Positions 26,297 to 36,581 of a stretch of 64,000 nt of DNA are shown here, piece by piece. The notes beneath the pieces are model-generated. The model was not told the DNA's origin. It was given only the letters and a program-made list of their open reading frames with translations, and did not search any database. Numbering within the stretch: the stretch's first letter is position 1; every line of letters begins with the position of its first letter. The translations under genes and the position numbers were made by a program. The stretch is from Cecembia lonarensis LW9 (GTDB lineage: Bacteria; Bacteroidota; Bacteroidia; Cytophagales; Cyclobacteriaceae), in assembly GCF_000298295.1 (NCBI RefSeq), contig NZ_AMGM01000004.1, forward strand, positions 59,093-123,092. The letters run 5' to 3'.

Positions 26297-27268
26297 TTAA
26301 AACCACCTTGGGTTTTTAATTTTAGCACCTCTTTTGGTCACATAATAGCCAATGGAAAACTCATGTGAATTGGTCCTGAAGTTTTCCAATGCGTTTAGGT
26401 TTTTATCATACGCATAGCCTAACCTCAGGTCACTGGTAACAAAAATTTCCAAAAGAAATGCCATCGCAGTCCTACTGTTCAGCATGGAACTGGAATCAGT
26501 GATGAATCGGGTATTGCCGCGATAACTCGCCCCAAGCCATATCCGGTCTACAAACAGAAACATGCCATTGACATCAAAACTTGTGGGTGCTCCCTTGACT
26601 TCTTTAATCAAGAAACTGGGTTTAAACTCAATTCTGTCATTGATTGGTAAAATAGCCCCTGCAGTGATGAAATAATGGATATCATGAAATGAAAGTGCCA
26701 TATCTTCCTGCTCCAATGACCTCCTGCCCACCAAATTAAAGGCACTAATACCTGCATAGAACTGATCAGAATAAAAAAACAATCCCGTATTCATATTTGG
26801 CGTGAACATCACTTGGGAATCATTAAATAAATCAGGATCAAGTGGGTCTTTTGGATTAAGCATACTTTCATCAATGAAATATTGACTTGCTCCGGCACCG
26901 ACTCCCAAACTCAAATAGCTGTTTTCACCTGTCTGAATGCGATGGGCATAGGAAATGAGTCCTGATGTCGTCCTATTTGCCCCAATTTGGTCATTTAAAA
27001 ATGTCACCCCAAAACCGGCCAATCCATCATTGAGGCTAAAATCACCGGTCAATGAAAAAGTTTGGGGGGCACCTGGAAGATTTACCCATTGATTTCTATA
27101 GGTGCTTTGAATATAGCCTTGATTTTTATAGCCGGCGTAAGCGGGGTTAATGGTCAAACCATTGAAAATATATTGACTGAATTGAGGAAGCTGTTGGGTA
27201 AAAGCATCCTTAGGAACCAACCCCAAGCACAAAAAGAAAATAAGCAAATGACAAAAATACTTTTTCAT
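26297..27268 (-). CDS. porP: Type IX secretion PorP/SprF family outer-membrane protein
   Basis: 323 residues. The signal peptide ends DAFTQ and is followed by the family signature QLPQFSQYIFNGLTINPAYAGYKN, then beta-strands such as FSLTGDFSLNDGLAGFGVTFLNDQIG and the C-terminal EFSIGYYVTKR. PorP/SprF proteins are barrel proteins that hold T9SS cargo with a type B C-terminal domain at the cell surface. That fits its position, 11 bases downstream of a large cargo gene with exactly such a domain. The pair is a standard adhesin plus SprF unit. Confidence 0.93.
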   Translation of the reverse strand: MKKYFCHLLIFFLCLGLVPKDAFTQQLPQFSQYIFNGLTINPAYAGYKNQGYIQSTYRNQWVNLPGAPQTFSLTGDFSLNDGLAGFGVTFLNDQIGANRTTSGLISYAHRIQTGENSYLSLGVGAGASQYFIDESMLNPKDPLDPDLFNDSQVMFTPNMNTGLFFYSDQFYAGISAFNLVGRRSLEQEDMALSFHDIHYFITAGAILPINDRIEFKPSFLIKEVKGAPTSFDVNGMFLFVDRIWLGASYRGNTRFITDSSSMLNSRTAMAFLLEIFVTSDLRLGYAYDKNLNALENFRTNSHEFSIGYYVTKRGAKIKNPRWF

Positions 27269-27279
27269 AAATCAAACCC

Positions 27280-30200
27280 TCACTTTTTAATCACTTGTAT
27301 CCATCCTTTAAATTCCTGCTTTTGACCTTGCCTATCTTCCCCTCTAAATAAGTAGAAGTAGGTACCTGCCACCAATCCTGGGGCATCCCAATCATTTTGA
27401 TAATTTTCAGTTTTGAAAATATGGTCCCCAAACCTGTTGAAAATGACGATATCATTTTTGACAAATTTATCTATACCCACAATTTCGAAGGTATCGTTAA
27501 AGCCATTGCCATTGGGAGTGATGACATTGGGGATAAAGAAAGGATTAATGGCATTGATGTCGGTAGCGCTGTTATTTTCTGTGTTCAATTCAGGCTCTTC
27601 TGCTGCCACTGTAACATTATTAATGATAGGAATTGGCCTGGTGCTGTTATTATTTTCAGCCAATACGCTTAATCTGATATCTACTGATGCCTTGGCAGGT
27701 AAAAGTGGGAGATTCCACACCAATTTGTTTTCCTGCCTGTCAAAATTGACCTCCAAAGTTGAAATTGAACTAATTACTTCTTGGGACTCGAAAACAATTC
27801 CTTCAGGAAGCAGATCTTCCACCCTCACATTAGAGGCATCAGCCACACTTAAATTTGAAACCCTGATGAAATAATCAAACACCTCCAAACCCCATATTGC
27901 TATATCATTAGAAGTTTTCTCTATGGCAAGGTCCACTTCCCCTACTGCAATAACATTCACGAAAGCCATATCACAATTGTCGGGATCAGACACATCGCAT
28001 ATCCTGTACATAAGTATGTATTCACCAGAAGGAGTGTTGGGAGCTAAAGTAATAGAAGCATCTTCATTCAGGGTCAATTCCGGACTTCCACTGATATAGG
28101 TCAAAAGGATGTCTGATAATTTAACCGGTAATCCATTAATGGAATCATTTTCAAGGACATTTCCGAAGGTAGCTCCTGAGATACCGTTAAATGGTCCATA
28201 ATTATCATCGTTGGCTTTAATAGAAGAAACATTGACAACAATGGTAACCGTGGCCGCATCACATACTGTAGGATCCTGGGAAGAACAAATGGTATAAACT
28301 AATTTATAGGTGCCTGCCTCTGTATTCGGAGCCACATCCACACTTCCATCAGGATTCAGCACCACTTTGGATGCTGGGTTATTTTCCGAATCCACAAATA
28401 AAATTGGTTCCATAACTGGGCTTTCCCCAACCAATAAGACCACTTCTTCTGATTTGATTGGATTTCCATTGAGCAAGTCATTGTCAAATACATTGATCAC
28501 ATTACTTGCACCGGTAATCCCCGGAACCTGTTGGACTTGATCATCATTTGCTTCAATCACTATAACCTCGTTCTCAACCATGACCCTTACCAAGGCCGAA
28601 TCACAATTGGCGGGGTCTGCTCCATTCTCACAAATGGAATACTGAACTTCATAAGCACCGTTGCTAACGTCCCCTACGATGACATTTCCAGTAACAGGAT
28701 CAATAGTGACTTCTGGGTCAGAGGGAGTGATACCGGTAATACTTACCTGCTGCAAGGTTACGGGCTCCCCATTAAAAGTATCCGGTCCATTACCATTGTC
28801 TTCCAAAACATTAGCTGCTATGGCATTATTGGATGTACTAATGACTGTATCATCATTGGCAATTACCATGTTTTGAACAATAACAGTTACTGTCGCTATG
28901 GCGCAATTGCTTTCCGGAGATTCCGTTCCTATTTCACAGATGCTATAGTTAATGATATACTGTCCACTGCTCACATTACCCACTCTAATGGTTCCAGAAG
29001 CAGAATCGATAGTGACCTCAGGGTGAGTAGTGCTCATTGAAGCTATTTTGACCTGAGTCAAAGTGGCAGGGGCAGCATTAAAAGTATCTGGTCCATTACC
29101 ATTATCCTCCAAAACATTTCCTGCATTGGGATTATTTGGAGCTCCAATGATGAAATCATCTTTAGCTTCAATGGAGTTTTGGACCTCCACTGTTACAGTG
29201 GCTGTAGAACAATTACTTTCTGGAGTCTCTGTACCTTTTTCACAAATCGTGTAGGTAATGGTGTAAATCCCACTTGGAACAGCTCCAATACTAATCTTTC
29301 CAGTTTCACTCTCAACAGTCACCAAAGGATTTTGAGGTGTCACAGACTGAATAAGGACTTTATCTAAACTGGCAGTTTCTCCATTGAATAGGTCCTCTCC
29401 ATTACCATTATTTTCAAATATATTTCCAGCAGATGGGTTGTTGGAGGTACTGCTTATCTCATCATCATTGGCTAGGATAGGATTTAATACTTCTACAGTA
29501 ACCATTGCTGATGAACAATTGGAATTTGGCGTATCCGTACCTTTTTCACAAATCGTATAGGCAATGGTGTATATACCACTAGGAACATCCCCAACAGTAA
29601 TGTTTCCAGTTTCAGTATCAACGGTTACCAATGGACTTGATGGACTTACGGATACAATGTTTACATTATCGATACCTGCTGGTTCTCCTCCTAGTAAATC
29701 TTCACCATTTCCATTATCCAGAAAAATATTGCCCGCATTAGAATTCTTTCCACTACTGCTTATGAAATCATCATTGGCCATGATTTCCCTTAGAACAACA
29801 ACTGTCACTGTAGCAGTAGAACAATTTGAATTTTCCGGATCTGTTCCTTTCTCACAAATGGTGTATTCCAGCGTGAAGGTCCCCACAGAAACGCCCCCAA
29901 GAGAAATATTTCCACTATTGAAATCAATGCTTATCAGAGGGTTGGAAGAAACCACATTAGTAATGCTAACCTGCTCGATGCCTATTGCCTCGCCATTGAT
30001 GGTATCTTCCCCATTTCCATTGTCAGCAAATATATTTCCTGCTTCAGGATTATTGGCTAGGCTTTTAATATGATCATCATTGGCTTGAATCACATTCTGG
30101 ATTTCAACAGTCACTACCGCAGAGGAACAATTTGAATTCGGGGTGTCAGTACCTTCCTCACAGATGGTGTATTCAATGGTGTAAATACCACTGGGGACAG

Positions 30201-31584
30201 CACCTACAATAATATCTCCTGTTTCAAAGTCAACAGTAACCAAAGCATTGGAAGAACTTAAAGCAGTGATATTTACATCACTAATAGAGATTCCATTTCC
30301 ATTGATTAAATCGTTGCTTAAAATATTTCCGGCATTCAAATTATTAGCGGTACTCACAATGGCCAGATCATTGGCCTCAATTAAGTTGGCAGGTCCAGCT
30401 GAAATGGAAGAGGTGTTATTTTCCAGGTTAGGATCATTTGAAGTAGGAGAAATTTCTGCCGTGCTGAAATAATCCCCCGTCTCATCCACAATCACCTGTA
30501 TGTTTAATGTCGCTGTGTGGTTATAAGCCAATGCACCGATATTCCAAATGCCTGTAAAACTGTTATAACTACCTAAAGAAGCGGTGGCATTTACTACCAC
30601 ATAACCAGAACCCAATGTTTCTTTTACCTGAACGCCGGTAGCACTCAAAGGTCCATTATTAATGGCTGTTGTGGTAATGGTAATCATTTCACCACGGTTC
30701 GGAACAGGGTTATTGACCGCTTTTTTTACACTTAGGTCAATAGATGAAGTCCTGATTAAAAACACTTTCCCATCTCCATGGTTATTTGAAGCTCCTACAT
30801 ACCTTACACCGGAAATATAAGCGCCCAAAGGAGCCACTTCATCCAGTCTGAACAGTGCAACTCCAATATTCCCATCATTGGCGTTAACTCTTCCTGACCT
30901 CCAATAATCTGCCCCAACAGCAGGGGGGCCAAATGAATCTCCAAAAATGGAAGGTCCCGGCCTGGCAAAAAACCTTCTCAAAACTACTTCAGGCCCTCCA
31001 AAATACTCCGATCCCAAAACTTCAACATAGATACAGCTATTACCGTTTCTTGTAGTAATTGCAATGATGCCTTCCTCATTGACAATTTGCAGCTGATCAT
31101 AATATAATGATTGTACCTGGGCATCCGTGGTCAATGCCAAGTCAAAATCACTACAGAAGTTTCGTCCATTGCCTTCAGACTCAAAAATGAAATTTAAGTT
31201 GGCACTGGAAAAAGCAGCTAAGGCATTGGCATTCCAAGTTGGACTGTCACTCGCTTTTTCAATTAAAACACCATTTTCATTTAATCTATTTTGAATGTGC
31301 CCACTATTTCCTAAACGGGTAAGCTCGTACCTGTCCGGAAACGAAAATTGATCAAATACCTTATCGTCCACCGTGATGGATACCAAGTTGGCCGGTGAAG
31401 AAGAGGTGGCTTGGGGACCATCCCATTGGAAGGTGACCCCTGAGATGATACTCGGAGGTTGTGTTTGGGCATTTGAGGATATGACTAAAAAAGGAATAAA
31501 AATTAGGATGCAAAATTTTACCTTAAGCTCTAAAGCAATAATTTGCCAAATTTTTCCTTTTAAAAAAAAGTTCGATAAAATCAT
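27280..31584 (-). CDS. Giant T9SS type B cargo with tandem Ig-like repeats (adhesin-like)
   Basis: 1434 residues. A signal sequence (CILIFIPFLVISSNAQ, about 26-40) is followed by a unique N-terminal region, a DUF11 repeat (IDLSVKKAVNNPVPNRGEMI) at about 290-400, and eight tandem units from about 402 to 1215. Units open with A-N-D-D and contain NGNGED or similar, VTVD..TG.I.VG and YTICEKGTDTPNSNCS. A second DUF11 unit and the type B sorting domain at about 1345-1434 (NPFFIPNVITPNGNGFNDTF; FNRFGDHIF) end the chain. It should be exported by T9SS and fixed at the surface, probably for adhesion or gliding. The paired cysteine in each repeat (I-C-E and N-C-S) suggests disulfides. Confidence 0.93.
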   Translation of the reverse strand: MILSNFFLKGKIWQIIALELKVKFCILIFIPFLVISSNAQTQPPSIISGVTFQWDGPQATSSSPANLVSITVDDKVFDQFSFPDRYELTRLGNSGHIQNRLNENGVLIEKASDSPTWNANALAAFSSANLNFIFESEGNGRNFCSDFDLALTTDAQVQSLYYDQLQIVNEEGIIAITTRNGNSCIYVEVLGSEYFGGPEVVLRRFFARPGPSIFGDSFGPPAVGADYWRSGRVNANDGNIGVALFRLDEVAPLGAYISGVRYVGASNNHGDGKVFLIRTSSIDLSVKKAVNNPVPNRGEMITITTTAINNGPLSATGVQVKETLGSGYVVVNATASLGSYNSFTGIWNIGALAYNHTATLNIQVIVDETGDYFSTAEISPTSNDPNLENNTSSISAGPANLIEANDLAIVSTANNLNAGNILSNDLINGNGISISDVNITALSSSNALVTVDFETGDIIVGAVPSGIYTIEYTICEEGTDTPNSNCSSAVVTVEIQNVIQANDDHIKSLANNPEAGNIFADNGNGEDTINGEAIGIEQVSITNVVSSNPLISIDFNSGNISLGGVSVGTFTLEYTICEKGTDPENSNCSTATVTVVVLREIMANDDFISSSGKNSNAGNIFLDNGNGEDLLGGEPAGIDNVNIVSVSPSSPLVTVDTETGNITVGDVPSGIYTIAYTICEKGTDTPNSNCSSAMVTVEVLNPILANDDEISSTSNNPSAGNIFENNGNGEDLFNGETASLDKVLIQSVTPQNPLVTVESETGKISIGAVPSGIYTITYTICEKGTETPESNCSTATVTVEVQNSIEAKDDFIIGAPNNPNAGNVLEDNGNGPDTFNAAPATLTQVKIASMSTTHPEVTIDSASGTIRVGNVSSGQYIINYSICEIGTESPESNCAIATVTVIVQNMVIANDDTVISTSNNAIAANVLEDNGNGPDTFNGEPVTLQQVSITGITPSDPEVTIDPVTGNVIVGDVSNGAYEVQYSICENGADPANCDSALVRVMVENEVIVIEANDDQVQQVPGITGASNVINVFDNDLLNGNPIKSEEVVLLVGESPVMEPILFVDSENNPASKVVLNPDGSVDVAPNTEAGTYKLVYTICSSQDPTVCDAATVTIVVNVSSIKANDDNYGPFNGISGATFGNVLENDSINGLPVKLSDILLTYISGSPELTLNEDASITLAPNTPSGEYILMYRICDVSDPDNCDMAFVNVIAVGEVDLAIEKTSNDIAIWGLEVFDYFIRVSNLSVADASNVRVEDLLPEGIVFESQEVISSISTLEVNFDRQENKLVWNLPLLPAKASVDIRLSVLAENNNSTRPIPIINNVTVAAEEPELNTENNSATDINAINPFFIPNVITPNGNGFNDTFEIVGIDKFVKNDIVIFNRFGDHIFKTENYQNDWDAPGLVAGTYFYLFRGEDRQGQKQEFKGWIQVIKK
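27940..30380 (-). repeat. Eight tandem ~300-bp coding repeats
   Basis: The repeats lie within the adhesin gene. Six units of about 95-103 residues are closely alike; the two nearest the C-terminus are longer and diverged (PNTEAGTYKLVYTIC, PNTPSGEYILMYRIC). Conserved DNA blocks such as TTTTTCACAAATCGT recur. The array is prone to copy-number change and assembly collapse. Confidence 0.9.
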
Positions 31585-31924
31585 TTTGATTACTTGTACA
31601 AATATTCCGTCTACTAGAATCAGAAAAATATGGTATAAATGTAATAATATTTTATTTATTTAATAAAAATTAGAAATTAAAAATTTTTCATTTAAAAATT
31701 GTCTATTTTTCGAAAGTATCTTCTGTTATGTTTTTTGTAATTAATAATCACTTTTTTAGATTTTATATGTTTCTTTGAAAAAAAATACCTCATCAAGAAA
31801 TGTAACTTACCACCTCTTTTTAATCAAAAAATAGGAAGTTTAGATCATTTTGTGTCAAGTGCGGGATATCAGTGTAATTAAATTGATTATCGAAAAAGGA
31901 TTTTAATAAATGCGAAATCGCCAT
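31585..31924. other. AT-rich gene-free gap upstream of the adhesin gene
   Basis: 340 bases, strongly AT-rich, between the adhesin start and the stop of an alcohol dehydrogenase gene (both leftward). It should carry the adhesin promoter. There is no open frame with coding character and no obvious hairpin. Confidence 0.5.
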
Positions 31925-32956
31925 TTAAATTTTGTTATCCAGCACTTTTGCCCCTTTGATATGTCGCATTTTAAGGTCCAACAAAGCTTCATTTGCTTTT
32001 TCAAAAGGGTAAATTTCTACTTCAGGTTTAATAGGGACTTTAGCAGCTAAGTCCAAAAATTCTTCCACATCTTTTCTACAGATATTGGCCACAGATTTGA
32101 TTTCTTTTTCCATCCATAGTTGCTTTTCATAGTTGAGCTTCAGCCACTCCTCTTGATCTGAAGATTCCTTTCTGATGGCATTGATGACCAATCTTCCTCC
32201 TGGCCTCAGGTGTGACAAAGCACTTAAAACAGTTTTCCAAACTGGTGTAGTGTCAATTACAGCATGTAATGATTGGGAAGGTGCTGCTTCTACATCCCCA
32301 GCCCAATCTGCACCCAGTTCAAGGGCAAATTTTTGCTCCTCTTTACTGCGGGCAAAAACAAAAATCGACGATTTGGGATAGAGGTATTTGGCCATTTTAA
32401 GCACCAGATGGCCAGAGGCTCCAAAACCCGTAAGTCCCAAAAATTGACCATTGGTCAATCCTGTTAACATGAGCGACCTATAACCTATTGCTCCCGCGCA
32501 AAGCAAAGGGGCAATTTCAAAATCACTCAATGTTGGAGGTAACAAAAACGCAAAATGCTCATCGATTAGCATGTATTCTGCATAACCTCCGTGGGCATCT
32601 CTGCCTGTGGCCTTAAAGGAAGAACAAAGGTTTTCCATGCCATTTAAGCAATATTCACAGTCCCCACATGCTGAAAAAATCCAGGCCACTCCTACCCTGT
32701 CTCCGATTTTGAACCTATAAGAATTTTCACCTTTTTGAGTTACGGTACCGACAACTTGATGACCGGGAACCACTGGATATACAGGAGGTGCTGTCCTACC
32801 TTCAATCTCATCAAGCTCTGTATGGCAAATTCCACAACAAGAGACCTTAATCAAAACCTGATATCCCTTGGGTACTGGAAGCAGAATTTCTCCCAATACC
32901 AAGGGACAATTGGTTTGTGACAAATCCGAAACGCCATTGAGTAACCAAGCCTTCAT
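31925..32956 (-). CDS. Zinc-dependent alcohol dehydrogenase
   Basis: 343 residues of the medium-chain dehydrogenase family. Catalytic zinc ligands lie in SCCGICHTELDEIEGR and VVPGHQVVGTV; the four structural zinc cysteines in ACGDCEYCLNGMENLC are complete. The nucleotide loop is LGLTGFGASGHLVLKMAK, and GASG in place of GxGxxG resembles the AdhP/AdhA-like subgroup. It oxidises alcohols or reduces aldehydes with NAD(P) in the cytoplasm. It lies 73 bases downstream of... the next upstream gene region and is preceded by glycogen phosphorylase only on the other side, so it is probably its own unit. Confidence 0.9.
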   Translation of the reverse strand: MKAWLLNGVSDLSQTNCPLVLGEILLPVPKGYQVLIKVSCCGICHTELDEIEGRTAPPVYPVVPGHQVVGTVTQKGENSYRFKIGDRVGVAWIFSACGDCEYCLNGMENLCSSFKATGRDAHGGYAEYMLIDEHFAFLLPPTLSDFEIAPLLCAGAIGYRSLMLTGLTNGQFLGLTGFGASGHLVLKMAKYLYPKSSIFVFARSKEEQKFALELGADWAGDVEAAPSQSLHAVIDTTPVWKTVLSALSHLRPGGRLVINAIRKESSDQEEWLKLNYEKQLWMEKEIKSVANICRKDVEEFLDLAAKVPIKPEVEIYPFEKANEALLDLKMRHIKGAKVLDNKI

Positions 32957-33029
32957 TATGGGAACAACTATTGAAAGCTTAATTTACAAAAGATTCGGCG
33001 TTTAGACCTTACTCAAGTAATATTAGCCT

Positions 33030-35579
33030 TTAAGAATCTCCGTTCAAATGCACAGGAACAGACTTCACTTTCCAAATGTCATCACAATACTCTCGGATAC
33101 TTCTATCACTGGAGAATTTACCCATTCTTGCCGTATTCAAGATAGACATTCTCGCCCATGCTGCCTTATCCCTGAATGCTTCAGAAACTTTGTCCTGACA
33201 GGCAACATAGGATTCATAATCTGCCAGTACCAAGAAAGGATCATGATAAATGAGGTTATTGACCAAATCTTTAAAGATTTTATCGTCCAGGTGAGAGAAA
33301 TAGCCTGAAGCAATTTGATCAATGGCCAGTTTAAGTTCTTTGTTACTTTTATAATAAGTGTAAGGGTCATAGCCCTCATTCCTTTTCTGGGTAACTTCTT
33401 CTGCAGTCAATCCAAAAAGGAAGAAATTTTCCTCACCCACGACTTCTCTGATCTCTACATTGGCACCATCCAATGTACCTATGGTCAAGGCACCATTCAT
33501 GGACAATTTCATATTGCCTGTTCCGGAAGCCTCCTTTCCAGCGGTAGATATCTGTTCAGAAAGATCCGCTGCAGGATAAATACGCTGGGCATTGGTCACA
33601 TTGTAATTGGGATAGAAAACCACCTTTAAACGGTGGTTGACATCAGGGTCATTATTGACCAAGTCACCTACAGAGGTAATCAGCTTAATGATCAGTTTGG
33701 CCATTTTATAACCCGGAGCCGCTTTACCGGCAAAAATGAAGGTTCGGGGTACCATATCCATTTTAGGATTCTGCTTCAACCTATTGTACAAGGTGATCAG
33801 ATGAAGCACATTTAGGTGCTGTCGCTTGTATTCGTGGATCCTTTTTACCTGGATATCAAACATTGACTCGGGGTCAACTTTGACACCTGTTTTACCCAAT
33901 ATCCGTTTGGCCAGCTCCTGTTTCATTTCTAATTTGACTTGCATCCATGATTTTTGGAATTCAGGATCATCGGCATACTGTTCCAAATTTTTCAGTTCAT
34001 CCAGATGTTTGATCCAATTTTCCCCAATTTTTTCAGAGATGAGGGCTGTAAGCTTTGGATTACTCAGTACCATCCATCTCCTTGGGGTAACCCCATTGGT
34101 TTTATTGCTGAATTTTTCCGGACTGTAGGCATACCAGTCCTTTAAAACGGTCTTTTTCAACAGGTCTGAATGCAGGGCAGCGACACCATTGATCGCAAAA
34201 CTTCCTACACAGGCCAAATTGGCCATTTTAATGAATTTCCTCGGACCTTCCCCAATGATGGAAAGGCTACTGATCTTTTGATGGTCACCATATACTTTGA
34301 TGGTTACTTCATCCAAAAACCTTTTGTTGATTTCATAAATCAATTCTAAATGTCTTGGTAACACAGAACCGAAAAGTTCCAGGTCCCAGGTTTCCAAAGC
34401 CTCGGGAAGCAGCGTATGATTGGTATAAGCAAAAGTTCTGGTGGTAACCCTCCATGCATCTACCCATTCCAAGTCATGTTCATCCAAAAGCAGGCGCATC
34501 ATTTCGGCAATCGCAATCGCAGGGTGTGTATCATTCAATTGGACCGCAAAGGTCACATTGAAATCCTCGATTTTCTCTCCTTGCCTCAGATGAATCCCGA
34601 TCATGTCCTGAAGGGAACAGGAAACGAAGAAATATTGCTGCTGCAAGCGAAGGATCTTTCCACTGATGGTTTCATCATTAGGATAGAGGACCTTACTTAT
34701 GTTTTCGCAGATAATTTTTTGGTTGACCGCATGGTTATAATCCCCAGAGTTAAAAGACTGAAAATCAAAAGACTTAGGTGCTTCTGATTTCCAGAGACGA
34801 AGGGCATTACAGGTATTTACTTTATATCCTAGGATGGGCGTATCATAGGCCACACCTTTAACGGTCAATTCCGGCATCCAATTGCTTCTGTATCTGCCAT
34901 CCCTGTCCATGTAATGCTGCACATAACCTCCAAGTTTAACCTCGTAATTGAGCTCTCTTCTTGCGATTTCCCATGGATTGCCACGACGTAACCAATTGTC
35001 CGTGTCTTCCACTTGCCAGCCATCCCTGATATCCTGTTCAAAAATACCAAACTGATACCTGATGCCATATCCGATAGCAGGCACTTCCAAAGTGGCCAGG
35101 GAATCCATATAGCAAGCCGCCAACCTACCCAAACCGCCATTGCCAAGGCCAGGCTCCACTTCTTTATCTATCAACCACTGCAGATTGACACCCAGTTCTT
35201 GGGTTGCCTGTTCCATTTCCTTATAAATCCCAAGATTGATCAGATTATTGGCCAAATGCGGACCTAATAAGTATTCCGCTGAAAGGTAAGACACTACCCT
35301 GTTTTTCCCCTCAAGATATTGTTTTACAGAGGACGTCCATCTTTGGAGTAGTCTGTCCCTTACAGCAAAAGACAGCGCCATATAGTAATCATTACGGGTG
35401 GCTATTTCTGGATATTTTCCCTGCACGTAAAAAAGATTGTTCAAAATAGCCTTTTTTAAGGCTTCCACAGTAAGTCCAGTCCTGGCATCTTGGATCAAAA
35501 CTTCTTTATTCTCAGATTTCACAGTTTCTTTTTCCTCAACTTTATCAGTCAAAGGATCCTTTTGCTTATCATTATTCAT
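33030..35579 (-). CDS. glgP: Glycogen/starch/alpha-glucan phosphorylase
   Basis: 849 residues, normal for the family, after an unusual charged N-terminal extension of about 25 residues (KDPLTDKVEEKETVKSE). It removes glucose from alpha-1,4-glucan ends as glucose-1-phosphate. Key segments are EVEPGLGNGGLGRLAACYMDSLAT, YGIRYQFGIFEQ, VQLNDTHPAIAIAEMMRLL, NGVTPRRWM and the PLP-lysine region EASGTGNMKLSMNGALTIGTLDGANVEI (split here by the phosphate-binding glycine-rich loop). All appear intact. No other glycogen gene adjoins it. Confidence 0.95.
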   Translation of the reverse strand: MNNDKQKDPLTDKVEEKETVKSENKEVLIQDARTGLTVEALKKAILNNLFYVQGKYPEIATRNDYYMALSFAVRDRLLQRWTSSVKQYLEGKNRVVSYLSAEYLLGPHLANNLINLGIYKEMEQATQELGVNLQWLIDKEVEPGLGNGGLGRLAACYMDSLATLEVPAIGYGIRYQFGIFEQDIRDGWQVEDTDNWLRRGNPWEIARRELNYEVKLGGYVQHYMDRDGRYRSNWMPELTVKGVAYDTPILGYKVNTCNALRLWKSEAPKSFDFQSFNSGDYNHAVNQKIICENISKVLYPNDETISGKILRLQQQYFFVSCSLQDMIGIHLRQGEKIEDFNVTFAVQLNDTHPAIAIAEMMRLLLDEHDLEWVDAWRVTTRTFAYTNHTLLPEALETWDLELFGSVLPRHLELIYEINKRFLDEVTIKVYGDHQKISSLSIIGEGPRKFIKMANLACVGSFAINGVAALHSDLLKKTVLKDWYAYSPEKFSNKTNGVTPRRWMVLSNPKLTALISEKIGENWIKHLDELKNLEQYADDPEFQKSWMQVKLEMKQELAKRILGKTGVKVDPESMFDIQVKRIHEYKRQHLNVLHLITLYNRLKQNPKMDMVPRTFIFAGKAAPGYKMAKLIIKLITSVGDLVNNDPDVNHRLKVVFYPNYNVTNAQRIYPAADLSEQISTAGKEASGTGNMKLSMNGALTIGTLDGANVEIREVVGEENFFLFGLTAEEVTQKRNEGYDPYTYYKSNKELKLAIDQIASGYFSHLDDKIFKDLVNNLIYHDPFLVLADYESYVACQDKVSEAFRDKAAWARMSILNTARMGKFSSDRSIREYCDDIWKVKSVPVHLNGDS

Positions 35580-35703
35580 TTTTTATTAAGCTTAATTGGT
35601 TTGAGGATTGAAAGTTATAGAAAAGATAAGGCATTAAAAAACCAGCAATTAAAGATTACATGATTTCTCCAACCTTAGGGCCAAAGAAATAATGGAAAGG
35701 CAT

Positions 35704-36453
35704 TTAGATTTTGTCTGCCGGAAACTCCCTGAGCAAATGTCTTTTGAAATCTTTAAAGCGATAATTGAGGTTGATCCAAAGTACAAAACCCTGCAAAATT
35801 CTGACCTGTCCAGAAGCAGTACTTTGAAAGCGCAAATGGTATCCTGGTGATATGGTAGTTGTACCTCGCTGCATTCCTGCAAGGAAAAAAATCCGGTGCT
35901 CATAAGGAATATCCGCAATTGCAGGGCCTCGTGTTAATAGGGTTTCATTCACCATGCTGAATGAAAATGCAGCTTGCAATTTTTCAGAATGGCCAATGTT
36001 GTAGCGGATGGCTGAATTAAATCGGAAGCGGTGGTTTAAATCATAGCCATCCAACAGGGATTCACTATCAAACTGATTGCGAAATCTGGCATCATACCTG
36101 AATCTGAAACTTACCCCGTACCTGGTAGCCCCTGGAACCCTGAAAATAATTTGGCCCCAAGGTCTTCTTTCAGGCCGGATAAGCCTGCCTTCCGAAAATG
36201 GTGTCGTCAAACCCAAATGGGCATAACCTGCCGTAAAGTTGAAGTTATCACTGGGGGTATGGTAGGTAAGTCCAGAGCGCACAATCAGGAAAATTTCAGG
36301 AACATAATGCGTATCCATCCAAAAAGACCATCTTTCCGCAATTTGCCCTGAGGTCATCAAGCCCCACCAAGTCTCTGACCTCACTTGGGCCTGTCCATTG
36401 GCAAAAAATGGGAAAACTAAAAGTGTAGAAATGAATACAAAAAAAACCTTCAT
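35704..36453 (-). CDS. DUF2490 outer-membrane-type protein (copy 1)
   Basis: 249 residues. The signal peptide ends FFANGQ and is followed by alternating beta-strands: SETWWGLMTSGQIAERWSFW, FLIVRSGLTYHTPSDNFNFT, LIRPERRPWGQIIFRVPG and YGVSFRFRYDARFRNQ. This matches DUF2490, predicted eight-to-ten-strand barrels or periplasmic beta proteins of unknown role. It is clearly a paralogue of the next gene upstream (same WWG-MTS start, RLVRPEHRPW and FRFRYDARF), 130 bases away on the same strand, so the pair arose by duplication. Confidence 0.82.
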   Translation of the reverse strand: MKVFFVFISTLLVFPFFANGQAQVRSETWWGLMTSGQIAERWSFWMDTHYVPEIFLIVRSGLTYHTPSDNFNFTAGYAHLGLTTPFSEGRLIRPERRPWGQIIFRVPGATRYGVSFRFRYDARFRNQFDSESLLDGYDLNHRFRFNSAIRYNIGHSEKLQAAFSFSMVNETLLTRGPAIADIPYEHRIFFLAGMQRGTTTISPGYHLRFQSTASGQVRILQGFVLWINLNYRFKDFKRHLLREFPADKI

Positions 36454-36581
36454 GATCCAGACAAATCTTGTCGATGATTTCTAAAGTAAAGAAAAGGGTT
36501 AATTGTAAATTGACAAAAATATCAATCAAAAAATAAAATGAAGTAGCTTCCTGACTATTAGCCAACAATTATTAAAGTCAA

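Noticed and set aside
27413..27874. Long plus-strand frames opposite the adhesin gene, and similar opposite other genes
   Set aside because: They are antisense shadows: no signal, no domain and no spacing logic, whereas the opposite strand encodes clear families.
27940..30380. Regularly spaced similar DNA blocks, CRISPR-like at first sight
   Set aside because: The blocks lie in frame within one long coding sequence, recur at about 300 bp and differ between copies. They encode protein repeats.
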